A stretch of 64,000 bases of DNA from Diatrype stigma (taxonomy: Eukaryota; Ascomycota; Sordariomycetes; Xylariales; Diatrypaceae): assembly GCA_022225965.2 (NCBI GenBank), contig JAKJXP020000024.1, positions 186,001 through 250,000 of the forward strand. The letters run 5' to 3'. Shown piece after piece: positions 36,801 through 48,597 of the stretch; position 1 is the first letter of the stretch, and each line of letters starts with the position of its first letter. The translations under genes were made by a program, and so were the position numbers. Below the pieces are notes generated by a model. It worked only from the letters and a program-made list of their open reading frames with translations, was not told where the DNA came from and made no database searches.

Positions 36801-39061
36801 TGGACGGACACTATTACATAAACCCACCCAGATTGTCCAGTTCGGGAACCTTGACCCCTGACGGGGTCGCATCCCTGTGGAGATCATGGGGCGTTCAGAC
36901 GAGAACCTGACTCCAGGATCTACGGCAGACGGGTCTGACGCACCAGGATAGGAGCCTCAAACAACCGGCATATGTTGCTGGCATGCCCGGGATTCCAGGA
37001 AAACACACAGCAATCAAGTGATCGCCCAAAGAAAACACTACTGGGCACAACTGGCAGCGTGGAAATGCCATTTGCGCTCGCGCTGGAGTAACCGTTGAGG
37101 GCAAGCTGGCCCGATGCCCAAAACTTATTGTGGGGGAGACGTGAAGGCCCTGGCTGGGGCATTGCATACATAATGCAAGCACCAAGTGTTTCCAACGTAG
37201 GTGGTCGTTGGCAGGTGGGAACCTCCTCTCCTCCCCCCTCTTTCTTCATGGCTCAGTCCCCCATTCCACAATGGCAGGCAGCTCCCTAGCTAGGTAAGTA
37301 CGAGCGTTCACGTCGTTCAATCCCGCTATTCCTTCCGTTTCCCACGTTTCCAGAGGGGGCTGGACTTGCCTATACTCTGCCCATCCTGCCTACACACCTA
37401 GAACAGACAACCTCGAAGTTTCGGGGCCAAAGTTTCCCTTCTCCCTACATGTACCCAGGTATATCTCCATCTATCTTGCTCCTACTTTTACCTACCTCCT
37501 ACTCCATACCTACTAGGTAGGTATAGGGTGTATCGTGGGGGTTTCCGTCTGAAAATAGCAGCACTCCGTTTTATCAAACCCCTAATAGCCCAGGGTGTCA
37601 AGCAAGCCAAAGTCTGTTTGATCCCAATACGGACTGTTGTGTTCGGGCGGGCTGGAACCCTATGAATGGCATGATAGGCTCGATGGCCTTGTCTGCTTGT
37701 GCTGCCATTCGTCATCTGTCATTCATCGTACCTGCCCTGCCGTCTCATCCTCTTTGTGGAGGGATCTGCCGTATATCAGTTCGTCGTTCCTTCTTCTAGA
37801 AGCAAGCAACCGGCATCCCAGTACTCCGCTCTTTTCTTAATAGTCTCTCACGTGGAATCCACCTGCTTTCTTGTGGCTCAACATTGAACGTGCAGTTGCT
37901 CCCCGCTATCAACGTCGTTTTGTACCTACTTTCATACCACAGCAAAACGGCAAGCGTCATTACCAACGCCACTATTCAGATAACAAATATTCACATCTTC
38001 AGAAGCTACTACACCACTAGGCACAGTACCTAATGGGACTGGAAACTAGTAGCTTAATCTTTAATCACATACTTTCGACTCATCACTTTAACTTCAGCTT
38101 GGTCGGGTCGTATTTTGGAGAACTGGCTTAAGGTTTCCGTTGACTTTCATCCTGAGTTTCCTTACCATTGGTTTGGTTTCGCATGTATGTTGGAGAAGTT
38201 GCATCTCTACCGCATACTGCCGACCATCGAGTGGCCATAGTCTTCGGAGGTCCCCTCTACCGTGTTTCGAAGATTATTATATTGAATCACGCCCTCGCCC
38301 CCCAAGAGGTCCGGATAAACTATCCGGACAAGGTCATTTTATTATCGCAGGAAGATTTAGGGGCTAGCAGGTATAAAAGACATCTATTGCCATCATCTCA
38401 CATCATCTTACCCGCCGTGTTTAGTAAACTTTCTTTAATTTCGAGCAGCAGCGGGTCAGCTTGCTATTACATTCGATCTTTCTATTTGGGGAGCTCGAGA
38501 GTCCATATTTGTCGATATTCAGAAGAGAAACGAGTGAGTACACATGCCGGACAGCTCTTCGAACTGATACCATGCCCCGTGCGGTCGCGAGAGTAGCTGA
38601 CGAGGAAAGTAGGGCACATCGAGTTAATGCAGATCTGACATCAAGGGCAGCGATAACTCTATATTGCGAGCTCTTAGGCAGCATTCCCTCAAGGACTCGG
38701 GTAGTGTGTTGGTGTTGTGATTGTATGTGTAAAAGCACATCATCGCCTGCGCCCGCTATCCTTCGTATATTGGACCATTCCGGCTCACACTGGTGGAAAT
38801 GATCGGAGACTGCAGCGGATACATCTTCTACGACTGGGAGTTTATTCGAACTCATCGAATACAAGAACATAAGCATCTACTTAGGTATCAAGTAAACCGT
38901 GCGTGGAACCACACTATTGAAGTTTAGCTTTACTAATTGTGTCATAGGTTTAATACGCCTATCAAAGTACCCTTATAGGGTCAACGCCCGGAAGCTGCAG
39001 AGCATTAATCCTGCAAGCTTTCTTCATTCCATCCAGGAGCTAGTCTAGGCTAACTCAAAAG

Positions 39062-42000
39062 ATGGATGTTTCCTCCTTACTGAATTTATCGTCAGTAGGG
39101 TCTAGCATGGAGAAGGCGTGTCCAGGTCAGACGCCAGTATCATCTACCACGGAAGATGCGACGAGCCCACCCCAAGGCCAAACATCGACTTTCGAAGAAG
39201 TCCCACAACCTAGAGGGTATCAGACGACGAGCAAGACTAGAAGGCCATGGGACGGCGATGGGTATTCACTTCCATCGGTGGAATCGAGAACAGTCCAATT
39301 TCCGCTCTGGCCAGGCGAGAGCAACTCACCTATGAGTCCGATGTCGCCCCAACATAGGTCCTCGAACAGTTCGAGTAGTTTGGACTCCCTTGTACCGTCT
39401 TCGAAGTCGGGATCACATTCTAGGATCTCATCCAGATCGACTGTCAGCGGGTGTCCAGCAGTGACCAGCACGGGTCCTGACCTACGGCCAGAACTCGCAC
39501 CGGAACGCAAAGCCCAAGTACGGCTCGCAGATTTATCGAAGATGTCGAAAGATAAAAGACATGCGCCGCCAAGATCAAGAGAAAGGGGTGGTGGATCGTC
39601 TATGTCTGGTCTCGGTAGGCCTCGTTCACCCTCAGATGCCGTGTTGATTTCTAGGGCTAAGCGAGATTCGGGTCGATCAAGTCATTATGATGTTGCCAGG
39701 TGAGTAGTGATTTCCTTTCAACTGGTTACTTTCCGGAGATACATTTTACCGCCACCATTATCGAGCGGGCTATTGGTCAAATACCTTGATGTGAAGGTGA
39801 GTAAACTACGCGGAACTCGCTCTACATATCCGACCACCAAGCAACAGAGTGAAACCACCGCTATACTTGAGAATGGTACACCAAGGATCCCCTGGAAAAA
39901 TAAGGAATGCACCGCCATTTCAAATGAAACACATCAGCTTCATTGAGGATGACATGCTATCATGTTTCGAGGACACTGGAAAAGGACTTGACAACCCCTG
40001 AGGTAGCACTTGATATGTGCAAAAACGCCCACTGGAATCCCATTGATAGGACGAAGAGAAGTCGTCCATGTGTGAAGAGTTTCTTGGGAAATATCCTCCA
40101 AGGAGGAACCTCGATGACCCCCTAAGGAGAGAGCGCCTGCCACCCCGCTATCATCCCATCTTTATACCGTTTAGCTTGTGCAACCCCAGTTACACTCTCA
40201 GCAGCAGGCCAATAAAGGTTCCTTCCAATCCCTAGCTCCATGACCCTGCTTTGTAGGTGAGTCGAAACTTGAGACGAGACAGGCGAGGCTTATTGGACAT
40301 TAACTGATTTGTTAATTACAGTTATACACTTCAATCCACCTAGCATCTCTTTCGTTCCCTAACGTAAGGAAGTCTTTACTAGTCTTACATATTGCCAATA
40401 CCTCCTATTTACCGCTTCTAATCTTTGAACCTTGGTCTCAGCATAGCTGGCATCGAAAAAAGGTGGGCTGGTTAGCACATCGCTCACCTAGTAGTGTCAT
40501 TTATCCCAGCTCTGATTATCATATCGATCTCTACAGTGATGAGATTAGCAGGTACGATACAGTGAGAACATTCAACTTACCCAAGGGCACTGGGAAATTC
40601 ACCTGCATCTATCTGCATGCTGGTTTTGTCCAAAACAATGCATAGCCCATCGCCCCTGAACCAACCCCTCGACCTCATTCGTCCGGGCATCCCATCTTTG
40701 CATTAGCCTCATCATACACAAACAAACCCCCCTTTTACCCTCCCCCCCCCCCCCCCCAATCCCCCCTGATTCCTCGGTTCACCAAATAGTTGGTTTGTTG
40801 CCATTTGGGATCATCAAAAACTCGCTAGTGTTCCATCATCCACAAGATACCCTAGGGGCCATCGTCGTACTTTCCTTCAAGGTTGTCGGCATGCTTTCCT
40901 TCGAACCCGTTGACGTGCTTTTCCTTGGGGATGGTGGACGTTCTCACCTCGTAAAGTCGCACCAATCACCATTCCCACTCCTAGTTGTCTACCTCGCATA
41001 CCTCCAACTCACAACTCGTCTGATCCAACATTTCTAGTCTACATAATCATCCCAAACTCACGACTCATCCTATCAAGCATTCCTAGTCCACACAGTCATG
41101 GTCTGTGTCAATACGTGATCCTTGGTTACCCAATTCGTCTGAACTATCCAGGCCATTGTTTTAGCGAGCTTGCAGCTCCTGACGCCACTAGCTACGACCA
41201 GTCTAGGATCTATTCAATGGCCCATCTGAACGACTTGACTCACCCTAACATTGAATACTGATGCTAATCACTACAAAAGGTCAGGAACTTTCAAGAGAGA
41301 CCCAAACCACACCATCTCCTCTTTCACAGATACACACAAACGCATTGTATCTGCGCCCAACTTCCCTGCCAGTAGCTCGATCGATCGGAGGTACTCACCA
41401 TTCCCTACGGCACTCCGACCTACACCACCGCCTTCGCACCGAGGTGATAGCAGACCGAGCTACATCATGGAGAAGTCACCTAGTCCTCCTACTGAGGTCA
41501 ACCCACCAGCTGGATCGGAACCGCAGTGTCTGTATGTGGACGATTGCGACACGAATTCTCAGCCCCGTAAGGCGATATCTCACATCTTCGGTCGCAACAA
41601 GCTTTGCACCCGTTCGATTCCTCCGCATGTATGGGTCCATTTCTGCCGGAAGCATTATCAAAGAAGTCGCTACCGTAACGCACAAGAATACGCAAAAGTG
41701 CAGTGCGAGCTTGTTGAAAAACAGGTCGCTCGTGTACAAGTTTGGAGTGATGAGAATAGGCAATCGGGCCAAGGTGCTGTGGTAGTCGACTGGTGTCTAT
41801 CCATGCGAAAAAGGGAGCAAAATCGTATTTCTGAGAAGGAACATAAGCGACGTATCTCAGGACGGGATAGTAGTGATGACGGAGAGATGGATCGAGCTGT
41901 CCTGAATGGGACAGCTGTGCCCAGCTGGCTTCGAAACAAAGTCGGCGATGGCTATAGCACGACCGAGATCAAGGAGATTATTGCTCGTCTCAAGGCTGAA

Positions 42001-43038
42001 GTGGAAGAAAAGCATTTGACCCAGATCCCAGACATTGAGATACTGCCCAATATCACTGATGTTCAGGATGGCGGTAGGAATAAGGCTGCGTTGAAGAGAA
42101 AAGCCAGTACTTCAAGCACCCATCGACGTTCCCAGTCTGGCGGGAAGTCTGCATACCTCGAGCCTCCTCCAGTGACCCGGCGCAATGCCCGGCCAAACCA
42201 TGGCAGACCCGAAGAGGCATCATGGCCCTCGACGACAGCAAAACGTCGACGGATTCACGATTCTCCTGCACAATCTGAGCACTCACGTTTCACTCGTCCC
42301 GTTGTACACGAGCATGCCCATCATGCTACTATCCCCCCCCTCACCCCATTCCGTCAGTATTCACCATCACCCATGGATCGAGATAACCGATTGGATTCAT
42401 ATACTGGACCAACTGGTAGAAATAGCTTTAATCGGAGCGTGCCATCACTTGATCCAACTCCTCAGAGAGCCCCGTACCATTATCCCAGATTAGACCACTC
42501 AGATGTCAGACGCTCTTCACACGTTCGATCTCGTTCTGACATATATAACAATCCCGGCTATGCACCCTACCCCACAGAACCTGAGTATCAGCAGTATACA
42601 CATGGTTATGATACATCACCGCCTATATACGAGAGAAGCTACATGGCGCCCGACAGCCCCCCTGCTCCTACGTCTGGCTATTCAGATTATTATGACCAGT
42701 ATCAGCCTTCTATTCCGCCTATACGAAGCCACGATACGCAGCCATTCTGGAACCCATCTGCTTCCTATGGACGCCATCAGAGCAGAACCGCCCTACAGGA
42801 GAGTATGCCACTTCCACGGCATCGGGATGGTAGTTCTAATCAGCACCTACCAATGCCATTCCCCCCGGCTCCAGAACACAACACGGCCCCCTCTCTGTCT
42901 CGTCCGGCTGAAAGTCATGAATTCCAGCCTTATCATAGTCGCCGGCAAGAATCCTTTACCCCTCAGCGCCAGTATAACCGTCGCCCAACTGTGGAGGAAT
43001 CAGAGAAAACCAAGGCAATATACTCCGAGCGTCGTTAA
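39062..43038 (+). CDS. ORP1-like protein with long intron
   Basis: Fungus-specific protein of the group annotated as ORP1-like; biochemical role not established. Exons 39062..39699 and 41280..43038 join in frame (phase 2) to 798 residues. Exon 1 gives MDVSSLLNLSS, an RPWDGDGYSLP motif, Ser-rich tracts and SPSDAVLISRAKRD. Exon 2 begins SGTFKRDPNHTI and contains the conserved Cys/His block (about residues 300-385): CLYVDDCDT, RKAISHIFGRNKLCTR, HVWVHFCRKHYQRSRYRN. After it come a basic segment (KRREQNR-like, KRRRIHD) and a Pro/Tyr/Ser/His-rich tail. The donor is AG|GTGAGT; the acceptor is preceded by a GCTAATC branch site. The 1,580-nt intron is extraordinary, so a second promoter or hidden small exons are possible. 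Exon 2 alone has high confidence (first internal ATG at 41467). Joining is inferred from phase and the family layout I recall. Confidence 0.7.
39700..41279 (+). other. Putative 1.58-kb intron of the ORP1-like gene
   Basis: Runs from a GTGAGT donor to a GCTAATC...AAAAG acceptor. Inside lie a juxtaposed acceptor/donor (TTTGTAG|GTGAGT at 40256/40257), another strong donor at 39797, a 16-C run, and a CT-rich segment (40640-41100) that looks like a promoter and leader. No internal coding exon was recognised. Confidence 0.5.
40742..40757. repeat. Homopolymer run of 16 C
   Basis: An uninterrupted C16 run within a C/T-rich stretch. The length may be affected by sequencing error. Confidence 0.9.
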
Positions 43039-45116
43039 GGCGATTCACCCATGAAGAGTGTTCGACATTCCTCCTCATGATTATCTTGCTGATCCTTTCA
43101 CCACCATTCACACACTCATTTGCAACATCTCCTTTGTCTCGCGAGATCGATTTGATTTATTGTTAAATTCCTTTCTACAACCACATAACGCAAGAGAATC
43201 TAGAATCTTACCACCGGCACAGCTAGCCAACAATTTCCTAGTATCAGTCAGCCGGGCAGACCAGTGGAGGCTAATATCATCCACGAACGAGGTGTAAGCT
43301 TCTCTTGCAGTCTCCACCTTTTCTCCCATGCATAGGGGCCTGACAGGAACATACCTCAGACGGACTCGTCTCAATGAGAATGCATGGAGTGGGAATCCAC
43401 TGAGTCAACTCTGGGACGGAACACTCAGCTGTACAAACAGCAAGTCCTCATTGGAGATCAGCAGACACCTGGAGATGAGAAGAAATCGACTACGAGTTTG
43501 TCAGTAGGACGCATACGTTGGAGTTCGATGATTTACATGTTTCAGTTGGGTCAGCAAGGCGTTCACCGTGGCTGATTCTTATTATGGAGGGTTTCCCTTT
43601 TCTTTTCTCCGGCGCAAGGCAGGTTCAATTTACGTACAGGTTTAGATGGATTACTGGGATCGATAGACGACTTACAACGGAACTGGTGAGAGGGCAAACA
43701 AAAGGGACGTATTTAAGGAGTTTAGGTCGGTCGTCCTCATACCTATTGAGTCATGAGCCCAGTGGAGCGACTCATGATTTGGTTTCATACATCGGTACTC
43801 AAGGCAACAAGGCCATTGATACTACGGAACTATTCATGGATAGTTTCTTTATAGAGATACAGGGGCGTTCTTGAGTCCCTCAATTGAATCTGCTTTTCTT
43901 TGTAATTGAAGACTTCAGACGTGCGGAGGCTTGCATTTACTACCTGTCGAAACTTATTGGGTAGGTGGCTGCTGATACCTAGGTTAGCAGACTTTGATGC
44001 AGCTTGTGTTGTCGTCTGTCAAGATAGCCTGACTGGTCTTATTGAGGCACAACATAACATAGGTAGTTGTAACTCGTACTTTGTAAGTGAAGACGTTGAC
44101 AATGAGGCTGTTGTGCTCTTGGTGCATTGTTTTGATTGGTTGATTCCTTAGCGAATTACTCCTTTGGGAATGTTTTCATGGTGGGGATTTGGACTGGGGG
44201 TGGGGTGTGGTGGGGGTCGGATTTTGTACTATCGAACTCCAAACGCTATTGCAACATCCTCTGCTCCTCCCCCTTTTGCCAAATCTGAAAGAATACCCCA
44301 GACAGTTCAACAGTGAATTGAGTGTCTCGAATCCAAACAAGCAGATAATGGGGTGAATACACGAAGTACTTTTTTATATTTATTTTTCGATCGCATTGCT
44401 ACCTCCGAGTTTATGAGTTCCGGGATACATGCAGCAGAAGTTCATGTTGGACTCAGGATTCAAGGCCAGTTCAGCAGGAATGCTTTTGGGTCCACACCTC
44501 ATTAGCACCACAACGCTACGTGCTTCTTGTTTAACAGTGAGTAGTTTACCTTATTCGTGGGAGATTGTGTAAATACTCAGATGATGCCACGAGTGCCGTC
44601 GTCCGTACATGAATATAGCATTTGAATGCCCGAAGAGAGTCCTCGTGAATGCACATGCATATCCCTATTGGAATCCAACTGAGGATTGAGAATTCTGTAT
44701 TTCCTTTGGTGTCTTTGACAGAGTGGCCAGTGGTACTAACCTCGTACTGTCATGGAAATAATGTCCAACTGTATAACCCAGTTCATTGTTGCCTTGTGAA
44801 GAAACAATCCCATTGTTCTTTCACAGGACGTTAGTGTACACTTGTGACTGACACTTGAGCATCATGCGCTGTCCCAGCAAGGAATGTCAGTTATGTACCA
44901 GAACAGGTATCAGTCATGTACCAGAACAGGCTGTAGATATTGTGTTTGAGGATGACTGTATAGTGTCAAACACGTAGGTATATAGCGATCTATCGAAGAC
45001 AATGTTTTTGAAGATATCTCATCTCCTCAACCTAACCATTCCACTCACCAGCAGACACACACGCATAACCAAATATCTACATCCTCACACCATCACCATC
45101 ATTGCCCTCACCAACA
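43039..45116. other. Intergenic, no gene supported
   Basis: 3' flank of the ORP1-like gene and the promoter/leader of the HAD hydrolase gene. Frames of 61-118 codons at 43384-44834 have no domain, and no repeat was noted. The 60 bp before the hydrolase start are A/C-rich (CACCATCACC...CCAACA), as is usual for fungal leaders. Confidence 0.6.
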
Positions 45117-46328
45117 ATGGCTAGCCAAACTCAGGGGCAGCCACACACCATGGCCCACGGCCGCCGCGACGTCGCGTTCGCGTTCGACATCGACGGCGTC
45201 CTCGTCAAGGGCACACAGCCGCTCCCGGGCGCCCGCGACACGCTGCACATGCTGCAGAACGGCGGCGTGCCCTTCATCTTCCTCACCAACGGCGGGGGCC
45301 TCACCGAGGCGGCGCACGTGGCCCGGGTCGGGCAGCGCCTCGGCCTCCAGGGCCTCGACTCGCGCCAGTTCATCCAGTCCCACACGCCCTTCTACGACCT
45401 GGTCGGCGAGTACGGCGACCAGAACGTGCTGGTGCTGGGCGGGCACGGGCAGCAGATCCGCAAGCTGGCGCAGGCGTACGGCTTCCAGCACGTCTTCACG
45501 ACGTCGGACCTGGCCGCGACCGCGCCGTCCATCCACCCCTTCCCCGAGATGACGGCGGGCCACCACGCCGAGCACGGCACCGTGCTGCGGCTGTGCCCCA
45601 AGAACCCGACCCGCATCGCCGCCATCCTCGTGTGGTCGTCGCCCCGGGACTGGTGCCTCGACCTGCAGGTCGTCGCCGACCTGCTGCTGTCCGAGGGCGG
45701 ATACCTCGGCGCCAACCCCTCCCCGAAGAACGGCGACCGGCGCCTGCCAAACGCCGGCTACCAGCAGGACGGCCAGCCGGGCCTGTACTTCTGCAACCCC
45801 GACCTCGAGTGGGCGACGTCCCACCCGCAGCCGCGCCTGGCGCAGGGCGGCTTCTGCGCCGCGCTCGAGGGCATCTTCCGCAAGCTGACGGGCGGGCTCG
45901 GGGAGCTGCAGTACAAGGTTTGCGGCAAGCCGACCCAGCTCACGTATGAGTTTGCCGAGAGGGCCCTGCTTGCGTGGTGCGACATCTTGGATCAGCAGCA
46001 GCAGCAGCGGCGGCAGCAAGCTCAACCAGATTCTGCCGAAGCCGGGGCCGCCGGGGCACAGGAAAGTGGGAGTGGACGTATCAAGACGGTCTACATGATC
46101 GGTGACAACCCAGCGTCGGATATCGCGGGAGCCAACGCGTATTCGTCGAAATACGGACTCCAGTGGAGAAGCGTGCTGGTCGAGACGGGTGTCTACGTCA
46201 AGGGCACATCGACGCCGCACACACCGGTCCACGTGGCAAGGAATGTCAAGGAGGCGGTCGAGTGGGCGCTGAGCCAGCACAAGCAGACAGGGCAGCCAGG
46301 GGGGGGCGAAGCCATGTTGGCTGTGTGA
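45117..46328 (+). CDS. HAD-superfamily class IIA hydrolase (CECR5/HDHD5-like)
   Basis: Phosphatase-like hydrolase of the haloacid dehalogenase superfamily. The group includes human HDHD5 (CECR5) and yeast YKR070W; its physiological substrate is unsettled and a mitochondrial location is common. Single exon, 403 residues. Motif I is DIDGVL (Asp24 nucleophile, Asp26 acid/base) and motif II is Thr57 in FLTNGG. The class IIA cap domain lies between motifs II and III. Motif III lysine is in KVCGKPTQLTYE, and motif IV reads IGDNPASDIAGAN with the metal-binding acidic residues. A Gln-rich insert (QQQQQRRQQ, then Ala/Glu-rich) of about 30 residues sits just before motif IV. The ATG at 45117 (CAACAATGG) is the first in frame; sequence upstream is leader-like. 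Very high G/C at third codon positions. Confidence 0.94.
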   Translation: MASQTQGQPHTMAHGRRDVAFAFDIDGVLVKGTQPLPGARDTLHMLQNGGVPFIFLTNGGGLTEAAHVARVGQRLGLQGLDSRQFIQSHTPFYDLVGEYGDQNVLVLGGHGQQIRKLAQAYGFQHVFTTSDLAATAPSIHPFPEMTAGHHAEHGTVLRLCPKNPTRIAAILVWSSPRDWCLDLQVVADLLLSEGGYLGANPSPKNGDRRLPNAGYQQDGQPGLYFCNPDLEWATSHPQPRLAQGGFCAALEGIFRKLTGGLGELQYKVCGKPTQLTYEFAERALLAWCDILDQQQQQRRQQAQPDSAEAGAAGAQESGSGRIKTVYMIGDNPASDIAGANAYSSKYGLQWRSVLVETGVYVKGTSTPHTPVHVARNVKEAVEWALSQHKQTGQPGGGEAMLAV

Positions 46329-47769
46329 CGAGGCAGCGAAAAATGCGGCGGCTGCAGCGGCTGCACCGATATAGTAGCACTGATATACTGTGACGGGTAG
46401 TTCCTTGATAGTATAACACGACTATGGCGCTGGATGGGATGCGGAAAATTGGGAGTAACTGGATCACCTGCTCAATTAATGGCATCTAGGAATGGCGGGG
46501 GGTAAGGGAATCAATGCGCGCGATGTTTGGCTATTATGGGAAGGACAGTATCACAATGGAAACAACCGACTTCTTAAAAAAAGTTCAAAAAATAAAGTAA
46601 CTTGTACTTTATACGTAACTTGTACACGCTCCGTCATTGAATGAGGTCCAAGGTAGATCCGCAGCTAATCAGGAGTCAACCAGGAATAAGGTTGGTGCCC
46701 CTTTGTGTTATGGTATTTAAACTCATATCTCAGGTTGCGTCGTGTGACAAGCCAAAGTTTTCACTGCTTAGGATCGAACGGAAGCACTCCTCTAGCCTGG
46801 GGTCCGGACCCAGGTTTCGACTCATACCACTGTTCAACCCGTACAGATCGAATTGACTTTGTTAAAATTCTGAGCTGTTATTATGGCTTATATGCTCTAG
46901 GCGGGTCGGTAGGTAGGTACCATGGGTAGTAATAAACAATCCCAGCGTACTTGGCTACGGACTTGGCTACGTACCTGGCCACCAGTCTTAATCTAAGTCT
47001 TGCTTCCTTATCTACCAACGAGACTGTCACCTTGGATAATACACTTCCATTCGCCTCTTGGAAACTGAGTATCTTCCCTCCGTGTACATCACGTTGATAG
47101 TCGTATTCCTACCACATGGAGCTATCATGATAAGAGCAGAGTGGAACAATAGTGACAAGTTACAGTGGTAGTTCAGGCCATCTAGACCCTTTGTACTTAT
47201 GGAATCATAGGGCAATAGACCATCACAACGTTTCCAACTATCCTTTGCCCTCTCTCCAGTACTTTCCTAGATAACGGTCAATTCCTCACTATTCCGATCA
47301 CCCAGTCCGCACCCCCACCATCCTGAAATAAGATGTATCTGCATTAGAGGCACTGATTCCAAGCACATCACCTACTCAACCCAAGAACCATAACCATTCC
47401 TCCCTTCTCCAAGCCGGAAAAATTCCCTCTCTTCCAAGTAATCTAGTCAACGTACCTTATCATATCAGAATCCACTTATAGTACTTTGTGACGGCTAATT
47501 AGTATGGTCAGACATGACATTGGCTTAACGTTACGGTGAGAATGCGTCAAATTCCTTGGAATGATGACAGCGGTGTAATCACTTGGATAATTATCATCAT
47601 TATGTGCATTCCTGCCTGTAGCAGATCGTGTATTTCTGCTAGTGCTAGCTCGTGCACCTTTCCCTGTGCCATGTTCTGTACTCCCTCGGACTCTCTCCTG
47701 CTCCAGAACGTGCACCCGCCGGTGCCAGCAAATACTTTGCTGCAAAGTGTTATGCAGGCGGTTTGCTTC
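46329..47769. other. Convergent intergenic region
   Basis: Lies between the 3' ends of the HAD gene (+) and the acidic-tail gene (-). Nothing supported; short frames at 46641-46929 and 47476-47745 have no motifs. Confidence 0.6.
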
Positions 47770-48597
47770 CTACTGAGGAGGGCCAGGCACGGAGCGGAAG
47801 GGGAGTTGGAAGGCGTGTCCCTCCGTGGCCGGCTCCTCCACAGTGTCCACCATGACCTCGTCTTCATCCTCCGCCTCTCCCATCTCGAGATCCTCCTCCT
47901 CCTCCTCCTCCTCATCCTCCTCTGTCTTGTGAGTAGTGCCCACGCCATACCACTTCACCTTGTCATATTTGGCTTCTTCTTTGCCCCCCTCCATCTCGGC
48001 CTCTCTCTTAGCCTTGAGATAGAGTTGGGAATTCTCGAATTCCCGCATGAACGCGGCCTGGGTCGACTCCTTGTCGCCTTGATTGTGGCGGTCGTGAATC
48101 CAGCCCGGCATGAACGCGTACCGGACGGCGAAGCTCTGAGTGTCACGGAGCTTTACACTGTAGTCACTAACAGCTTTAGACGCTGCGCTGTCCGGCATCG
48201 GGTAGTCCTCGGGATCATGACCCTCCATCTCCACCCGGGCCACATGCATTTCGGAAGCGACATGGCGAGCAGAGAGAGCGGACCAAGAGAACAGGAGGAT
48301 GGTCTCCGTGTCGAGATCGCGCAGCCAAGTGACCTGTGGCTTGATCTCACCCCAGAACTCTTGGGGGGTGATGGTGAGTGGGCCATGTACATGTTGCGTG
48401 GCGGCGTTGAACATCAGGGCGATGGCACGAGCGGTCTGTTCGGTCGTATAGGCGGGCATGAAGCTCTTCAAAGCGTGAGCGATCTTTCTACTGACATCGG
48501 CTTTTAGAAGGGGCTTGTTGCCGTGGAAAGATCGCCATTCGAAGCCATCGTCAGACAGCATGTGGATCAGCGTAGGGCGCGGGGCTCGTCGGACCAT
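47770..48597 (-). CDS. Hypothetical protein with acidic C-terminal tract
   Basis: Not recognised. A single coding exon of 275 residues starts MVRRAPRPTLIHMLSDDGFE. The body (about 1-195) looks globular and helix-rich with Trp/Phe-containing segments such as EFWGEIKPQVTWLRDLDTET and RYAFMPGWIHDRHNQGD. It is followed by a Lys-rich stretch and a Glu/Asp run (about residues 220-255, including DEEEEEEED). No signal peptide or membrane segment. A 58-nt intron (48665..48608, GTAAGT donor, TACTAATG branch, TAG acceptor) lies in the 5' UTR 11 nt before the ATG, which supports transcription and the chosen start. It is probably a lineage-limited intracellular protein; the acidic tail may mediate protein or nucleic-acid contacts, but no function is claimed. 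Confidence 0.75.
   Translation of the reverse strand: MVRRAPRPTLIHMLSDDGFEWRSFHGNKPLLKADVSRKIAHALKSFMPAYTTEQTARAIALMFNAATQHVHGPLTITPQEFWGEIKPQVTWLRDLDTETILLFSWSALSARHVASEMHVARVEMEGHDPEDYPMPDSAASKAVSDYSVKLRDTQSFAVRYAFMPGWIHDRHNQGDKESTQAAFMREFENSQLYLKAKREAEMEGGKEEAKYDKVKWYGVGTTHKTEEDEEEEEEEDLEMGEAEDEDEVMVDTVEEPATEGHAFQLPFRSVPGPPQ

Larger units (their letters stand above)
26436..39061. other. 12.6-kb stretch without a supported gene
   Basis: GC content looks ordinary and there is no RIP signature, yet no frame has a recognisable domain or a consistent exon chain. The largest frames (161 codons at 29593-30078 minus, 142 at 38168-38596 plus, 134 at 31901-32305 plus) are low-complexity or lack motifs. 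Microsatellites cluster at 29.6-30.9 kb, and a CT-rich tract lies at 30114-30178. GTAG/GTAT runs are frequent at 30.5-37.5 kb. The last kilobase probably contains the promoter and leader of the ORP1-like gene. Non-coding RNA genes, or short genes unlike anything I know, cannot be excluded. Confidence 0.5.

Noticed and set aside
45108..46280. 390-codon antisense frame over the HAD hydrolase
   Set aside because: A shadow of a GC-rich gene; the plus-strand frame has all four HAD motifs.
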